DNA of 64,000 bases from Thalassotalea insulae (GCF_030161395.1 NZ_BSST01000001.1:3906001-3970000), one strand, 5' to 3'; counted from the stretch's first letter, positions 45,690 through 55,843 are shown. Program-made: numbers and translations. The notes: generated from the sequence alone by a model not told the origin.

Positions 45690-46307
45690 TCAATTCATCA
45701 GTTGATTGAGCTGTTGTTCGACATAGTCGGCAATTATCTGTTGTGCCTTGACATTGGGGTGAATACCATCAGCTTGCATTAACGCTTTATTTAGTGCGAC
45801 TTGTTCCATAAAAAAAGGGAGTAGGGTTGCATCGGTTTCTTGTGCAACCTCTTTAAATACCGCCTCGAACATTTGGTTATAGCGAGGACCATAGTTAGGC
45901 GTTATTTTTATTTGCATCAGCGAAACTGGAATGTTTTTTTCTTGCGCAAGCGAGACCATTTGTAACAAATTGTTTTTTATAGCTTTTGGATTATAGCCTC
46001 TTAAACCGTCATTTCCCCCTAATTCGATAATTAAATGAGCCACTTCATTATCGGCTAAAATGCCCGGAAGTCGAGATAAACCGCCACTTGTTGTTTCACC
46101 ACTTATGCTAGCATTAAGGATAGAGTAAGGTGCTTTTTGCTCGCTGAGCTGTTCATTAAGTAAATGAACCCAACCTTGATGTTGTTGCATCCCGTAGCTT
46201 GCACTGACACTATCACCTAATAGTAAAATGGTGTTAAATGCTTGAGCTTTTGAGCCATTTAATAAAGAAAACAGTATTAAGTAAATAAACAGTAGGTAGT
46301 TTTTCAT
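45690..46307 (-). CDS. tesA: Acyl-CoA thioesterase I / lysophospholipase L1 (TesA)
   Basis: The ATG at 46307 gives 205 residues with a signal peptide (YLLFIYLILFSLLNGSKAQA). It is a periplasmic SGNH hydrolase: block I GDSVSASYG with the nucleophile serine, block III GGNDGLRG, and block V DGIHPN with the Asp-His pair. It hydrolyses acyl thioesters and lysophospholipids. Its start codon overlaps that of the divergent ybbA (CATG at 46305-46308), an extreme version of the E. coli tesA-ybbA arrangement. An upstream TTG would extend it by 9 residues. Confidence 0.93.
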   Translation of the reverse strand: MKNYLLFIYLILFSLLNGSKAQAFNTILLLGDSVSASYGMQQHQGWVHLLNEQLSEQKAPYSILNASISGETTSGGLSRLPGILADNEVAHLIIELGGNDGLRGYNPKAIKNNLLQMVSLAQEKNIPVSLMQIKITPNYGPRYNQMFEAVFKEVAQETDATLLPFFMEQVALNKALMQADGIHPNVKAQQIIADYVEQQLNQLMN

Positions 46308-47043
46308 GCAGGTAAGTTCCGATACAATTCTCAAAGTTAATGATCTGACGAAGTCGGTTCAGTTAGAAGATAAATCATTATCGCTGTTACAGCCAACCGA
46401 TCTAACGGTAAATGCTGGAGAAACCCTTGCAATAGTGGGTTCTTCTGGTTCCGGTAAAACCACACTATTGTCAATCTTAGCCGGATTAGATTTACCGAGT
46501 TCTGGTGAAGTGTATCTTAAAACTCACCCTTTACACCAGCTTAATGAAGAACAACGTAGCCAAGTAAGAGCGCAACATGTTGGCTTTATTTTTCAACAAT
46601 TTCTGTTAGTTAATAGTTTAACTGCGCTAGAGAATGTTATGTTGCCAGCGGAACTTGCCAATATAGAACATGCAGTTGAACGCGGACAAAAGTTACTTGA
46701 GCAAGTCGGCTTAGGTGATCGAATGGATCATTACCCAGGTCAGCTATCAGGTGGTGAGCAACAAAGGGTTGCGATTGCTCGTGCCTTTATTACGGAACCT
46801 GATATTTTATTTGCCGATGAACCAACAGGTAATCTTGATACTAAAACGGGGTTAACGATCACTGATTTATTATTTGAGTTGAATAAAAAAACTGGCACCA
46901 CGCTGGTGCTCGTTACCCATGATCCTAAGCTTGCAGCGCGTTGTCAGCGACAAGTTGAAATGGATAGTGGTGTGTTAACGGATGCCCAGTCAGATAGTGA
47001 TTTTGTTGAACCTAGCACTGAAAACGTAGCGAACATGGGTTAA
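46306..47043 (+). CDS. ybbA: ABC transporter ATPase YbbA-like
   Basis: A 245-residue ABC ATPase with Walker A GSSGSGKTT (~46), signature [14 protein letters not shown] and Walker [14 protein letters not shown], plus the switch histidine in LVTHDPKLA. It belongs to the MacB/LolD/FtsE-like group and should power the following FtsX-like permease YbbP. Its TAA overlaps the ybbP ATG (TAATG). Its ATG overlaps the divergent tesA start. Its transported substrate is not established. Confidence 0.93.
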   Translation: MQVSSDTILKVNDLTKSVQLEDKSLSLLQPTDLTVNAGETLAIVGSSGSGKTTLLSILAGLDLPSSGEVYLKTHPLHQLNEEQRSQVRAQHVGFIFQQFLLVNSLTALENVMLPAELANIEHAVERGQKLLEQVGLGDRMDHYPGQLSGGEQQRVAIARAFITEPDILFADEPTGNLDTKTGLTITDLLFELNKKTGTTLVLVTHDPKLAARCQRQVEMDSGVLTDAQSDSDFVEPSTENVANMG

Positions 47044-49598
47044 TGATGACAGTAAAAAATAATATATGGATCAAACAATCGTTTCGTTTACTTGATCATG
47101 AATTAAGGCGAGGTGAATTAACGATCATCTTTTTAGCTATTGTGCTAGCCGTTGCTACTGTTTTTTCGTTAACAGGATTTTCAGGGCAAATTAAACATGC
47201 GATTGTCGCCAATAGCACGAATACCATAGCAGCCGATCGAGTGTTTCGTGCTAATGCTCCCGCTGATGAAAATATTATTAAACAGGCAGAATCACTGAAT
47301 TTACAGATAGCTAATAAAGTGTACACCGATTCAATGGTATTTCACGGTGATAATATGCTGCTCAGCGAAATCGATGCGGTGAGTGAAAACTATCCTTTGC
47401 GAGGTGAGCTGTCTATTAAACGTTCAATTGACGGGAAGGAAGAAATTGTTGGCGGCCCCAACCGTGGCGAACTTTGGGTTGAACGTAGTTTGTTAAGTCG
47501 GTTAGGTGTCAGTATTGGCGACACTGTAGAAATCGGCGTAGCACCACTTAAAATTGCCGGTGTGTTAGTTAATGTGCCCGATCGCTCTTACCGCTTTTTA
47601 GTAGCAGGGCCTAGCATTATTATGCATGTTGATGACTTACCCGCTACAGAGCTTGTCAAACCGGGTAGTCGTCTTTGGCATGCTTATTTATTTGCCGGAG
47701 AGCAAGATGATATTGAAGATTTCGAGCAGTGGATAAAGCCACAGGTTAATGATACACAGCGCTGGTATGATGCTAAACGCGCTCAAAATCGCTTATCATC
47801 AACGTTAGACAGTGCTGAAAGATTTTTATCACTGGCCAGTATGCTAGGTATTGTTTTAGCGGCAGTTGCCGTTGCCGTTGCTAGTCGCCGATATGGTCAA
47901 CGTCATCAATCCGTAGTTGCGGTATTTCGTGCCCTTGGCGCCACCATGTCACATGTTAGAAAGCTTTATTGCTTGCATTGGACGTTACTCAGTGTGATCA
48001 GCATAGCTGCAGGCTTATTACTCGGTTATGGTTTGTTGTTACTCGGTGCCAATGCGATTGCAAGCTATCTTTCATTAGATGATTCACCGCTGACCTTTAT
48101 CCCTTTTGTCACGGCAATCGTCACCGGGCTGATCTGTGCGGTTGCATTTGCTATTCATCCGATTAAGGAACTTATTCAAACATCGCCACTGTCGGTTATT
48201 CGTGGATTTAAGAGCAATGCACTACCTACGTTTGGTGGGCATCAGCTAATTCCTTTGCTTGCGTTATTTGTCTTGTTGCTGATGTTTAGTGGTGACTTTG
48301 TCATGAGTATTTCTCTCTTAGTGGGGGGATTATTAGTTTCAGCAATTTTATTGATCATTGGACGCGTTGTGATGAACGCAGGACGAAGTGTCGGAACGAA
48401 AGCAGGGCAGTCGTGGCATTTAGCCTTAGCTAACTTAAAGCGTCGTGCCAATGAAAATAGCGTGCAATTAGTCAGCTTTACCATTGCCATTAAGTTATTA
48501 CTGTTGATCACCGTGATGAAAACCTCAATCATTGATGAATGGCAAGCGCAATTTCCAGATGATACGCCGAATCAATATTTAGTTAATATTACCCAAGAGC
48601 AGATATCACCACTTAAGGCATTTACCGAAGAATACGATATTCCTCATCGCGGCTTCTATCCTGTATATCGTGGTCGCTTAACGGCAATTAATGGTGAAAA
48701 AACGGTGAGTATCGATCGCGATGACGAAAAACAAGGTGAACAATCAAACACTGAAAAAACCGATGGCGAGCAAGAAAGTGAAGGTCGTCGAGGTATGGGA
48801 CGTGAGCTTGGTTTAACTTGGCAAGATAATGTACCGTATCAAAATGAAATTCTTGAAGGAAGTTGGTGGCAACAAGGTGATACAACGCCACAAGTGTCTA
48901 TTGAATCAGGCGTTGCTGAGCGATTAGCAATAAAATTAGGCGATGAGTTATCGTTTGATCTAGGCGGGCGCACATTTTCCGTGCCGGTTACTAGCATTCG
49001 TGAGGTTGATTGGAAAACTCGGCAGTTAAACTTCATCATGGTATTTAACCAAGCGGTATTTGAAGACTTTCCAACGACTTCAATATCTGCTTGGAATGTT
49101 GCACCAGAAAAGAAAGATGCCTTCTATGATTTGATTGCACAGTATCCAACGATTTCGATGATAGATTTTGATGTCATTATGAAACAGCTGAATGAAATGA
49201 TTGAGCAAGTAACTATCGCAATCGAATTGATTTTAGTGCTGGTAGTACTTGCTGGTAGTTTAGTGCTGATTGCCCAAGTACAAGCTAGTATGGAAGAGCG
49301 CGAACGTGAGCTAGCGATACTTAGAACCTTAGGCGCAAGAGGTTCATTATTAAGAAACAGTGTACTATTTGAATTTGTAGCCCTCGGTGCAATTGCCGGT
49401 TTTATGGCAAGTGTTGGTATGGAAATAGGTGTTTTTATTTTACAAACTCAAACCTTCGAGATGGATCCTACATTCCACTTTAGCTATTGGTTAGTTGGGA
49501 TTTTATCGGGGGCCGCATTTGTTGGTACCATCGGTATGCTCAGTTGTTGGCGTTTGTTGCATTTAACTAGCGTTACCTTGATCCGCAGAACCATGTAG
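47043..49598 (+). CDS. ybbP: FtsX-family ABC permease YbbP-like
   Basis: An 851-residue inner-membrane protein. It has an N-terminal helix (TIIFLAIVLAVATVFSLTGF), a large periplasmic domain, two FtsX cores of transmembrane helices (~265-440 and ~710-845) and a second periplasmic domain between them, a ten-helix YbbP-like layout. It pairs with YbbA by translational coupling. The second half ends AFVGTIGMLSCWRLLHL. A charged stretch near 560-590 (DRDDEKQGEQSN) is an insertion typical of variable loops. Confidence 0.9.
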   Translation: MMTVKNNIWIKQSFRLLDHELRRGELTIIFLAIVLAVATVFSLTGFSGQIKHAIVANSTNTIAADRVFRANAPADENIIKQAESLNLQIANKVYTDSMVFHGDNMLLSEIDAVSENYPLRGELSIKRSIDGKEEIVGGPNRGELWVERSLLSRLGVSIGDTVEIGVAPLKIAGVLVNVPDRSYRFLVAGPSIIMHVDDLPATELVKPGSRLWHAYLFAGEQDDIEDFEQWIKPQVNDTQRWYDAKRAQNRLSSTLDSAERFLSLASMLGIVLAAVAVAVASRRYGQRHQSVVAVFRALGATMSHVRKLYCLHWTLLSVISIAAGLLLGYGLLLLGANAIASYLSLDDSPLTFIPFVTAIVTGLICAVAFAIHPIKELIQTSPLSVIRGFKSNALPTFGGHQLIPLLALFVLLLMFSGDFVMSISLLVGGLLVSAILLIIGRVVMNAGRSVGTKAGQSWHLALANLKRRANENSVQLVSFTIAIKLLLLITVMKTSIIDEWQAQFPDDTPNQYLVNITQEQISPLKAFTEEYDIPHRGFYPVYRGRLTAINGEKTVSIDRDDEKQGEQSNTEKTDGEQESEGRRGMGRELGLTWQDNVPYQNEILEGSWWQQGDTTPQVSIESGVAERLAIKLGDELSFDLGGRTFSVPVTSIREVDWKTRQLNFIMVFNQAVFEDFPTTSISAWNVAPEKKDAFYDLIAQYPTISMIDFDVIMKQLNEMIEQVTIAIELILVLVVLAGSLVLIAQVQASMEERERELAILRTLGARGSLLRNSVLFEFVALGAIAGFMASVGMEIGVFILQTQTFEMDPTFHFSYWLVGILSGAAFVGTIGMLSCWRLLHLTSVTLIRRTM

Positions 49599-49630
49599 CC
49601 GTTATAAAGCAATTATTCGGGTTAGTCAGT

Positions 49631-49669
49631 AAGGGTAGGAAACGTTATGCAATAAGTTTCCTACCCTTT
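49631..49669 (+). terminator. Terminator after ybbP
   Basis: A 13-bp perfect stem (aagggtaggaaac / gtttcctaccctt) with a 12-nt loop and a short T-run, between ybbP and the next gene. Confidence 0.7.
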
Positions 49670-49721
49670 GAGTTATTTCACGTATATTATTGGTATTCAT
49701 TTAATAAAAATAAATTTAATT

Positions 49722-50789
49722 ATGGCATTGAATCAACAAACAACAGGGATTTTAAAGGCATTACTAGTAACCGCTGCGTTATTTATTGTCTTTGCCGGTG
49801 TTAAAACCGCAACTAATATTATTGTGCCATTTTTGTTATCGACCTTTATCGCTATTATTTGTAATCCGTTGGTGATGAAAATGCAGAAATATCGATTACC
49901 TAAGCCGTTAGCTGTGTTATTGGTCATTGCGTTATTTGTCATTATTGTGGTTTCACTGGCCGGTTTAGTTGGGAAGTCCTTGGGTGAATTGTCTGCGTTA
50001 ATGCCGCAATACCGGGAGCAGTTAAAAGGCCAGTTATCCTGGGTGATAGAGCAACTGGCTCATTTTAATATCGTGCTGTCATCAGCGTTAGTGACGGAAT
50101 ATGTCGATCCCGCCGCAGCTATGGGGCTGGCGGCAGACATGCTAAGCGGTTTAGGCAATGTCATGGCGAACTTATTTTTGATCATTATTACTGTGATTTT
50201 TATGTTATTTGAAGCGCCGTCACTGGCTAAAAAATTGCATCTAGCGCTCGATGATCCGCAAATGCGTATTAAACAAATCGATCGGTTTTTATCCTCTGTT
50301 AATCATTATTTAGCGATTAAAACCTTAGTGAGTATTGCTACAGGTGCCTGTGTCTCGCTGATGTTATGGTTGTTTGGTCTAGATTTTCCACTGCTTTGGG
50401 GGGTGTTGGCATTTTTATTAAATTATATTCCTAATATTGGTTCTATTATTGCCGCTGTTCCTGCGATGTCGCTTGCGATATTGCAACTTGGTGCTGCACA
50501 AGCCGGCTTTATTGGTTTAGGCTATATGGTGATCAATACTGTGATGGGGAATATGGTAGAGCCTAGGTATCTTGGTCGCGGACTTGGACTCTCCACGTTA
50601 GTGGTATTTTTATCCTTAATTTTTTGGGGCTGGCTACTGGGCACCGTTGGCATGCTGTTATCTGTACCTTTAACTATGGTAATTAAAATTGCGCTGGAAA
50701 GCTCAAAAGAGGGGCGTTGGTTTGCGGTAATGCTCGCCGGTGATGATTTATCGGATTATCAGCAAAAGATAGCGCAAAAATCTGAATAG
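49722..50789 (+). CDS. AI-2E-family transporter / PerM-like membrane protein
   Basis: The ATG at 49722 gives 355 residues; an upstream extension to 49668 overlaps a terminator hairpin and is rejected. Eight or so transmembrane helices (ALLVTAALFIVFAGVKTA; LLVIALFVIIVVSLAGLVG; FLLNYIPNIGSIIAAVPAM) match the AI-2E/PerM family. Members include the TqsA autoinducer exporter and sodium/proton antiporters, so the substrate here is unknown. It stands alone. Confidence 0.87.
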   Translation: MALNQQTTGILKALLVTAALFIVFAGVKTATNIIVPFLLSTFIAIICNPLVMKMQKYRLPKPLAVLLVIALFVIIVVSLAGLVGKSLGELSALMPQYREQLKGQLSWVIEQLAHFNIVLSSALVTEYVDPAAAMGLAADMLSGLGNVMANLFLIIITVIFMLFEAPSLAKKLHLALDDPQMRIKQIDRFLSSVNHYLAIKTLVSIATGACVSLMLWLFGLDFPLLWGVLAFLLNYIPNIGSIIAAVPAMSLAILQLGAAQAGFIGLGYMVINTVMGNMVEPRYLGRGLGLSTLVVFLSLIFWGWLLGTVGMLLSVPLTMVIKIALESSKEGRWFAVMLAGDDLSDYQQKIAQKSE

Positions 50790-50880
50790 TATTTAGCGCT
50801 TACACTATCTAACAAATATCCTTATTTTTCTTACTTATTTGCCATTGTAAGTTACTGGCGGTGTTCGATATTATACCGCC

Positions 50881-51495
50881 ATGTCAGTTTATTCCTCACT
50901 ATTAATGTTTAAAATATACCTATTATTCTGTTTGTTATCTTTGCTTTGTTTACCTACATTGGCTAGTCAGCATGATCAGTTAGCTGTTTTTGTGAAATCT
51001 GAATTTAACGGTGATGACTATATTAATGGTATTGGTACTGAATTATGGCTGACTGATAACTTATCTAATTTGGGCTTGGCAGTCAGTAGCAGTTTGGGCA
51101 AAGGCAAAGTTAAAGATACTGAAGGTTGGCAACAAGAGTTTATCAGTTGGGATTTTGGCATTAAATATGGGTATTTTTCTGATGTCTTTGCTTATGTCGA
51201 AGTTGGGGTAGATTTGAGTGAATTAATTTTACAAGATCGCGATGAAGACGAATACGATGAGCGGCATTATGATGGCGAGCTTGTTATTGAAATAGCTGAT
51301 GCTATGTTGTTTGGCGAGTCTCGTAAACGTTATGATCAGGATAACGATGTTGATGCTTATCTGGGGGCAGGCCTAGGGGTAAAGTTAGAGCATTTCGCCA
51401 TAGAAGCCTTTAGCCGCTATCGTCAAATTGATGGTGAGTATTGGAAAGCCGATAACCAGGTATTTACCGGAGTGAAGCTAACGGTATTTTTTTAG
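50881..51495 (+). CDS. Predicted outer-membrane beta-barrel protein of unknown function
   Basis: A 204-residue protein with an N-terminal signal (IYLLFCLLSLLCLPTLAS). It then has amphipathic strand-like segments ending in an aromatic residue (FTGVKLTVFF). An acidic loop (LQDRDEDEYDERHYDGE) sits near residue 120. The pattern suggests a small outer-membrane barrel. Start may be the ATG at codon 9 (MFKIYLLF). No family was recognised, and no partner gene is adjacent. Confidence 0.65.
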   Translation: MSVYSSLLMFKIYLLFCLLSLLCLPTLASQHDQLAVFVKSEFNGDDYINGIGTELWLTDNLSNLGLAVSSSLGKGKVKDTEGWQQEFISWDFGIKYGYFSDVFAYVEVGVDLSELILQDRDEDEYDERHYDGELVIEIADAMLFGESRKRYDQDNDVDAYLGAGLGVKLEHFAIEAFSRYRQIDGEYWKADNQVFTGVKLTVFF

Positions 51496-51694
51496 TTTTT
51501 TAATGGCTATTTTCTCGATAACTGTTGCTAGATATACAAGCAAAATACTGCAACTCCGTCCATGGACGTTCAACACTAACATTCATGCGGAACGCTTGCT
51601 CTTATCGCCATAGCAACATTCTTATTTATCCATGGACTAGAGTAATAACCGATAGTTAAAAAGGAACATTCCTTTTATTTTTCCTTAGACTGCG

Positions 51695-52168
51695 CTAGCT
51701 CTTATTGCCAATTTTAAATTGGCCATTTGCGCTAAATTGCACAACTTCATTGCGCTTTTTGCCGATTAGTAGGCTGCCATCATCGAGAAAGAGAAAGTTT
51801 TTCCAGTAAGTTTTAAAAATGTTCCAGTTCGTTTCAATCACCTGCTTTCTACTGAGGCAGTAATAGACAACGGTATTATCGTCCCATTGAAGGTGAGTAC
51901 TAATAGCTTGCGGTAATGCTTGCTCATCATTTTCCCATATACCTTGCCACTTGCCATTATCACTCCAGGTCTTTTTATCAAAGGGCCAATCACCTGCTTT
52001 AAAAAAGTCAGGGTGATCTGCTGATTTACTGATAAAGGTATCCCATAACACCATGGCACGTTGCTCTGTCATTACTTTTATTTGTGGTAGAGCACTAGTG
52101 GCTACCGGCATGCTTTGGTGTTTAAAAATCCAGGCGTATTTAAAATTATCGAGTGGAATGTAGTTCAT
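51695..52168 (-). CDS. DUF2947-like protein
   Basis: A 157-residue cytosolic protein rich in tryptophan and tyrosine (WIFKHQSMP, WPFDKKTWSDNGKWQGIW, YWKNFLFLDDGSLLIG). This matches my memory of the DUF2947 family of Vibrio and Shewanella relatives. Function unknown. ATG at 52168; the gene is isolated between the barrel candidate and the comEA-like gene. Confidence 0.72.
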   Translation of the reverse strand: MNYIPLDNFKYAWIFKHQSMPVATSALPQIKVMTEQRAMVLWDTFISKSADHPDFFKAGDWPFDKKTWSDNGKWQGIWENDEQALPQAISTHLQWDDNTVVYYCLSRKQVIETNWNIFKTYWKNFLFLDDGSLLIGKKRNEVVQFSANGQFKIGNKS

Positions 52169-52273
52169 TTGTTTTTATATGACTGGGAAATTGCGCGCTA
52201 TTATATCAGTAGTTAAATGTTTTGTTGATGGAGAGTGCCAACAAAATTGAAATGTTGGCACATTTTGTTGTGC

Positions 52274-52579
52274 TTAAATGCTTAGACGAGCTTTATTTTG
52301 CTCTATGATTTTTTTGCCTATGCCTTCTACCTTTAATAAATCGTCGATAGAAGAAAAGTCGCCATGCGCTTGGCGATAGCTGACTATCGCTTGTGCTTTT
52401 TTCTTACCGATGCCTTTTAACAGGGCCAATGCTTTAGTGTCAGCCTGATTTATATTAATCACGCTGTCTGAAACGACGCTGGTTGCTACTGCTTTACCAG
52501 AATCGTTATCAAACGCATGATTAGCAAAACTTAGGGTGGAAAACGCGATCACAATCGCACTAAAAATGACTTTTTTCAT
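52274..52579 (-). CDS. ComEA-like helix-hairpin-helix protein
   Basis: The ATG at 52579 has AGGA 8 nt upstream; a 28-residue longer frame is not supported. The 101-residue product has a signal peptide (KVIFSAIVIAFSTLSFA) and a C-terminal tandem helix-hairpin-helix (ININQADTKALALLKGIGKK and IDDLLKVEGIGKKIIEQNKA) like ComEA, which binds incoming DNA in the periplasm during natural transformation. No other competence gene is nearby. Involvement in DNA uptake is inferred from family. Confidence 0.86.
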   Translation of the reverse strand: MKKVIFSAIVIAFSTLSFANHAFDNDSGKAVATSVVSDSVININQADTKALALLKGIGKKKAQAIVSYRQAHGDFSSIDDLLKVEGIGKKIIEQNKARLSI

Positions 52580-52718
52580 GGTTAATGTCCTTATATTGTT
52601 GCTTCCATTTAAGATGGTTAACACCATTGGTATTAACATCTTTAGGTTTAGAAAAATAACCAAGATTTGTCAAATCGCTTTTGTTATTTTGCTGTTGTTA
52701 GATGAACAGACAGGCGCT

Positions 52719-53915
52719 TTATTCCGTTCTAAGTGCATCGATAGGCGTTAGTTTTGCGGCATTCATTGCCGGATATACGCCAGCAACTAAACCGATCAAT
52801 GCTGAAAACAGCACGGCAATTACTAATACCATAATATTGAGTGTGACAGGTACACTGACTAAGAGTAATTTCGCTACCAGCAAGATAATGAAAACAATGA
52901 AGTAGCCGATAACTCCGCTAAATACTGCCAGCAAAATCGCTTCGGCTAAAAACAAATTACGAATATCAAGGGCTGAAAATCCCAGTGCCCGTAGTAAACC
53001 GATTTCACTGGTACGTTCGGTGACGGTTATCGACATTATCGTAGCGATACCAACGGCACCGACAATCAATGAGATCAAGCCTAATCCTGAACCCGCCATT
53101 TTGATAATAACCAGTATATTATCTAAACTTTTTATCATGTCATCTTGAGTGATCAGGGTAAAATCTTCCATACCATGGCGCTGAATAAGTTTAGATTTCA
53201 CTAACTTGCTGACTTGCTCAGTTGATATCCCTTGGTGATAGAATAAGTCGAGCTCCATTAAGCTTTCGCGATTAAATAGCTGCATTGCTTTAGCGGCTGG
53301 AATATAGATCATATCATCGAGATCCTGTCCGATAAATTGGCCTTTGTCTGCTAATACACCAACGACTCTGAATCGCTGACTGCCGATATGAATATTCTGA
53401 CCAACAGCGCTAGAGCTGCCGAACAATTCCCGCTTGAGTTTAGCACCAAGTACGGCAAAACTTCTTGGTCTTAACATATCATCGGCAGGTAAAAACTTGC
53501 CCTGTGCTAGCGTTAGCTGCCAGGCGTCTATCGCTTTATCACTGACTCCGGCAACATCCGTGTATCTTGCTTTTTGTTCGTACTTTATTTTGGCTGTGCC
53601 CATTAACACAGGTACAGCATATTTGATCGCGGATAAATGACTTAAATATTCACTGTCATTTAATGATAATGGTCGGACGGTATTTAGTAATCCACCCATA
53701 CCAAAAGTTTCTGTTTTTCCTGGCGTTACCGCAATAATATTACTGCCAAACTGGGTAAACTCTTGCAATACATAATTTCTCATGCTTTCACCAATAGAGT
53801 TCATTAGCACTACGGCTGCCATGCCGGTTGCAAAGCCGGCAATGGTTAATAATGCACGGATCCGTTGAGATAATATCGAGGTTTTAACCCAGTAAAAAAT
53901 ATCACTAAATTTCAT
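52719..53915 (-). CDS. MacB/FtsX-type ABC permease (distal)
   Basis: A 398-residue inner-membrane protein with an N-terminal helix (RALLTIAGFATGMAAVVLM), a MacB-like periplasmic core domain (about 45-240) and three C-terminal helices (~270-390) ending in the FtsX core (GAVGIATIMSITVTERTSEIGLLRALG). It is the last gene of a four-gene operon, directly after the other permease with no gap. The two permeases may form a heterodimer. Confidence 0.89.
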   Translation of the reverse strand: MKFSDIFYWVKTSILSQRIRALLTIAGFATGMAAVVLMNSIGESMRNYVLQEFTQFGSNIIAVTPGKTETFGMGGLLNTVRPLSLNDSEYLSHLSAIKYAVPVLMGTAKIKYEQKARYTDVAGVSDKAIDAWQLTLAQGKFLPADDMLRPRSFAVLGAKLKRELFGSSSAVGQNIHIGSQRFRVVGVLADKGQFIGQDLDDMIYIPAAKAMQLFNRESLMELDLFYHQGISTEQVSKLVKSKLIQRHGMEDFTLITQDDMIKSLDNILVIIKMAGSGLGLISLIVGAVGIATIMSITVTERTSEIGLLRALGFSALDIRNLFLAEAILLAVFSGVIGYFIVFIILLVAKLLLVSVPVTLNIMVLVIAVLFSALIGLVAGVYPAMNAAKLTPIDALRTE

Positions 53916-55121
53916 CTAGCTACCCCGTAATGCGATAACAGGATCTTGTTTAGCCGCCATGGAAGCTGGTAACCAGGAAAAGAGAATACCGATAATGGCA
54001 GCAAGCAGGGTACTTGATATCGTCGCCCACCAGGGGATGCGTAATGGAAAGCCAGGCCATAATTGATGAGCAAGAAAAACCAGACTGTAACCAACAAGTA
54101 CACCAATGGTCACACCTATGCTGACTAAGATTACCGATTCGGTTAAAAACAGCCGACGGACTTCATTTTTACTGGCTCCCAATGCTTTTAACAGTCCTAT
54201 TTCACTTTTTCTGCGACTGACAGAGACATAGCAAACATTCATGATCAAAAAGCCGGCGACGATCAGGCTAATGGCGGCAATAGCACCAATTGCTGCCGTT
54301 ACTAAGGTGATGATGTTGTTAAAGGAATTAAGCAGGGCGTTTTGACTGACAATGGAAATATCGTCTTCTCCATCGTGACGTTTCGCGATCACTTCTCGAA
54401 TTCTTTTTTCGGTATAGCTTTCACTGCCCGCTTGTTTTAACGTCAGTACGATACGAAACAGGCTAGGGGCATTAAACAAACTTTCTGCTGAGCGTATCGG
54501 GATAATTGCCATATCACGCATATCGAGTCCCATGGATTCACCGCGCTCTTCCAATACGCCAATAACGCGAAAACGCTGACCACCAATTTTCAGCCATTGG
54601 CCCAATGCTTGCTGCTGGCCAAACAGGAGTTTTTTTAATTTATAGCCGAGGACACATACGGCTGATGCGCGGTCATTGCTGTTTTGTGGTAATATTTTCC
54701 CTTGTTGTAATTTTAGTTGTCTGACCTCAAAAAACGCGGCTGAACTGCCAATGGTGATCACCTCACGGCTTAATCCCTGATAATTGACCAACGCAGTACC
54801 GGCGATAATAGGAGCCGTAGTTTCAACGCTGGGCAGTTGATTTAACGCATTAGCATCGTCAATAGTGAGGTCTCTAGGAGACGTTCCATAAATAGGCACT
54901 GCACCGCCAGTGGTTTCCTTTTTTCCCGGCAGCACCACTAGCATCTGATTACCAAGAGAGGAGAATTCTTGTTCGATAAATAGCCGTGCCCCTTCGCCTA
55001 AGCTGGTTAACAATAAAACGGAAGTAACACCGATAGCAACTGCTAATAACAATAACCCGGTGCGTATTTTGTGGCGCACAAGTGCGATATAGCAAAACTG
55101 AAGGTTATCGAGTACGCGCAT
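53916..55121 (-). CDS. MacB/FtsX-type ABC permease (proximal)
   Basis: A 401-residue paralogue of the following permease with the same layout: N-terminal helix (GLLLLAVAIGVTSVLLLTS), periplasmic domain, then FtsX core (AAISLIVAGFLIMNVCYVSVS and SEIGLLKALGASKNEV). It lies 2 bp after the ATPase gene. It is likely the partner subunit of the distal permease. Confidence 0.89.
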   Translation of the reverse strand: MRVLDNLQFCYIALVRHKIRTGLLLLAVAIGVTSVLLLTSLGEGARLFIEQEFSSLGNQMLVVLPGKKETTGGAVPIYGTSPRDLTIDDANALNQLPSVETTAPIIAGTALVNYQGLSREVITIGSSAAFFEVRQLKLQQGKILPQNSNDRASAVCVLGYKLKKLLFGQQQALGQWLKIGGQRFRVIGVLEERGESMGLDMRDMAIIPIRSAESLFNAPSLFRIVLTLKQAGSESYTEKRIREVIAKRHDGEDDISIVSQNALLNSFNNIITLVTAAIGAIAAISLIVAGFLIMNVCYVSVSRRKSEIGLLKALGASKNEVRRLFLTESVILVSIGVTIGVLVGYSLVFLAHQLWPGFPLRIPWWATISSTLLAAIIGILFSWLPASMAAKQDPVIALRGS

Positions 55122-55123
55122 GC

Positions 55124-55831
55124 TTAGCTACTCTCGGTTTCTATTGCGTTAGTGCTGTCTTTTACTATCTGGCCATCTACCATAGTTAACTGTCGCCGTG
55201 CGCGTTTGCCCAGGGCTTTATCATGGGTCACGACAATTAAGGTGATGCCCTGAGTATTTAAACGTTCGAGTAACTCGATAACTTCAATGCCGGAAGCTTG
55301 ATCGAGGTTACCTGTCGGCTCATCCGCTAGCAATATATTGGGCGACATCACGGTTGCTCTGGCAATTGCTACACGCTGCAATTGTCCGCCTGAAAGCTGC
55401 TTTGGTAAATGATGGAGTCTATGTTCAATGCCGAGTTGTTGAAATAGTGGTGTCACAATTTCCTGGCGTTCTGTCAGGGGTTTACCGTCGAGCATCAAGG
55501 GTAAGCTGGCATTTTCAAATGCAGTTAATCTGGGGATCAGATGAAAATTCTGGAAAATAAAGCCAATATGTTGTCGTCGTAACAGTGCACGTTGTTCTTC
55601 ATCTAATCGTGATGTTTCCTTTGATAGAAGCTGGTAAGCACCGGAATCGATTTGATCTAACATGCCGATGATATTAAGTAAGGTAGATTTACCTGAACCC
55701 GACGGCCCCATAATAGAGATATAGTCACCAGAACGAATGGTCAGGTTAATATGATTGAGTACATGTAATGGTTGTTCTCCCATCAGATAACTTTTGTTGA
55801 CATCAGTGAGCTTAATGGCAATTTCATTCAT
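55124..55831 (-). CDS. MacB/LolD-type ABC transporter ATPase
   Basis: A 235-residue ABC ATPase with Walker [10 protein letters not shown] (~43), signature [14 protein letters not shown] and Walker [14 protein letters not shown]. It should drive the two downstream permeases. The unfused ATPase differs from E. coli MacB, where ATPase and permease are one chain. It lies 12 bp after the adaptor gene. Confidence 0.93.
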   Translation of the reverse strand: MNEIAIKLTDVNKSYLMGEQPLHVLNHINLTIRSGDYISIMGPSGSGKSTLLNIIGMLDQIDSGAYQLLSKETSRLDEEQRALLRRQHIGFIFQNFHLIPRLTAFENASLPLMLDGKPLTERQEIVTPLFQQLGIEHRLHHLPKQLSGGQLQRVAIARATVMSPNILLADEPTGNLDQASGIEVIELLERLNTQGITLIVVTHDKALGKRARRQLTMVDGQIVKDSTNAIETESS

Positions 55832-55843
55832 AGTAATGCTCTT

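Noticed and set aside
52536..52751. 71-codon forward ORF between the ComEA-like and permease genes
   Set aside because: It overlaps the 5' end of the ComEA-like gene and the 3' end of the permease gene antisense, with no supporting motif.
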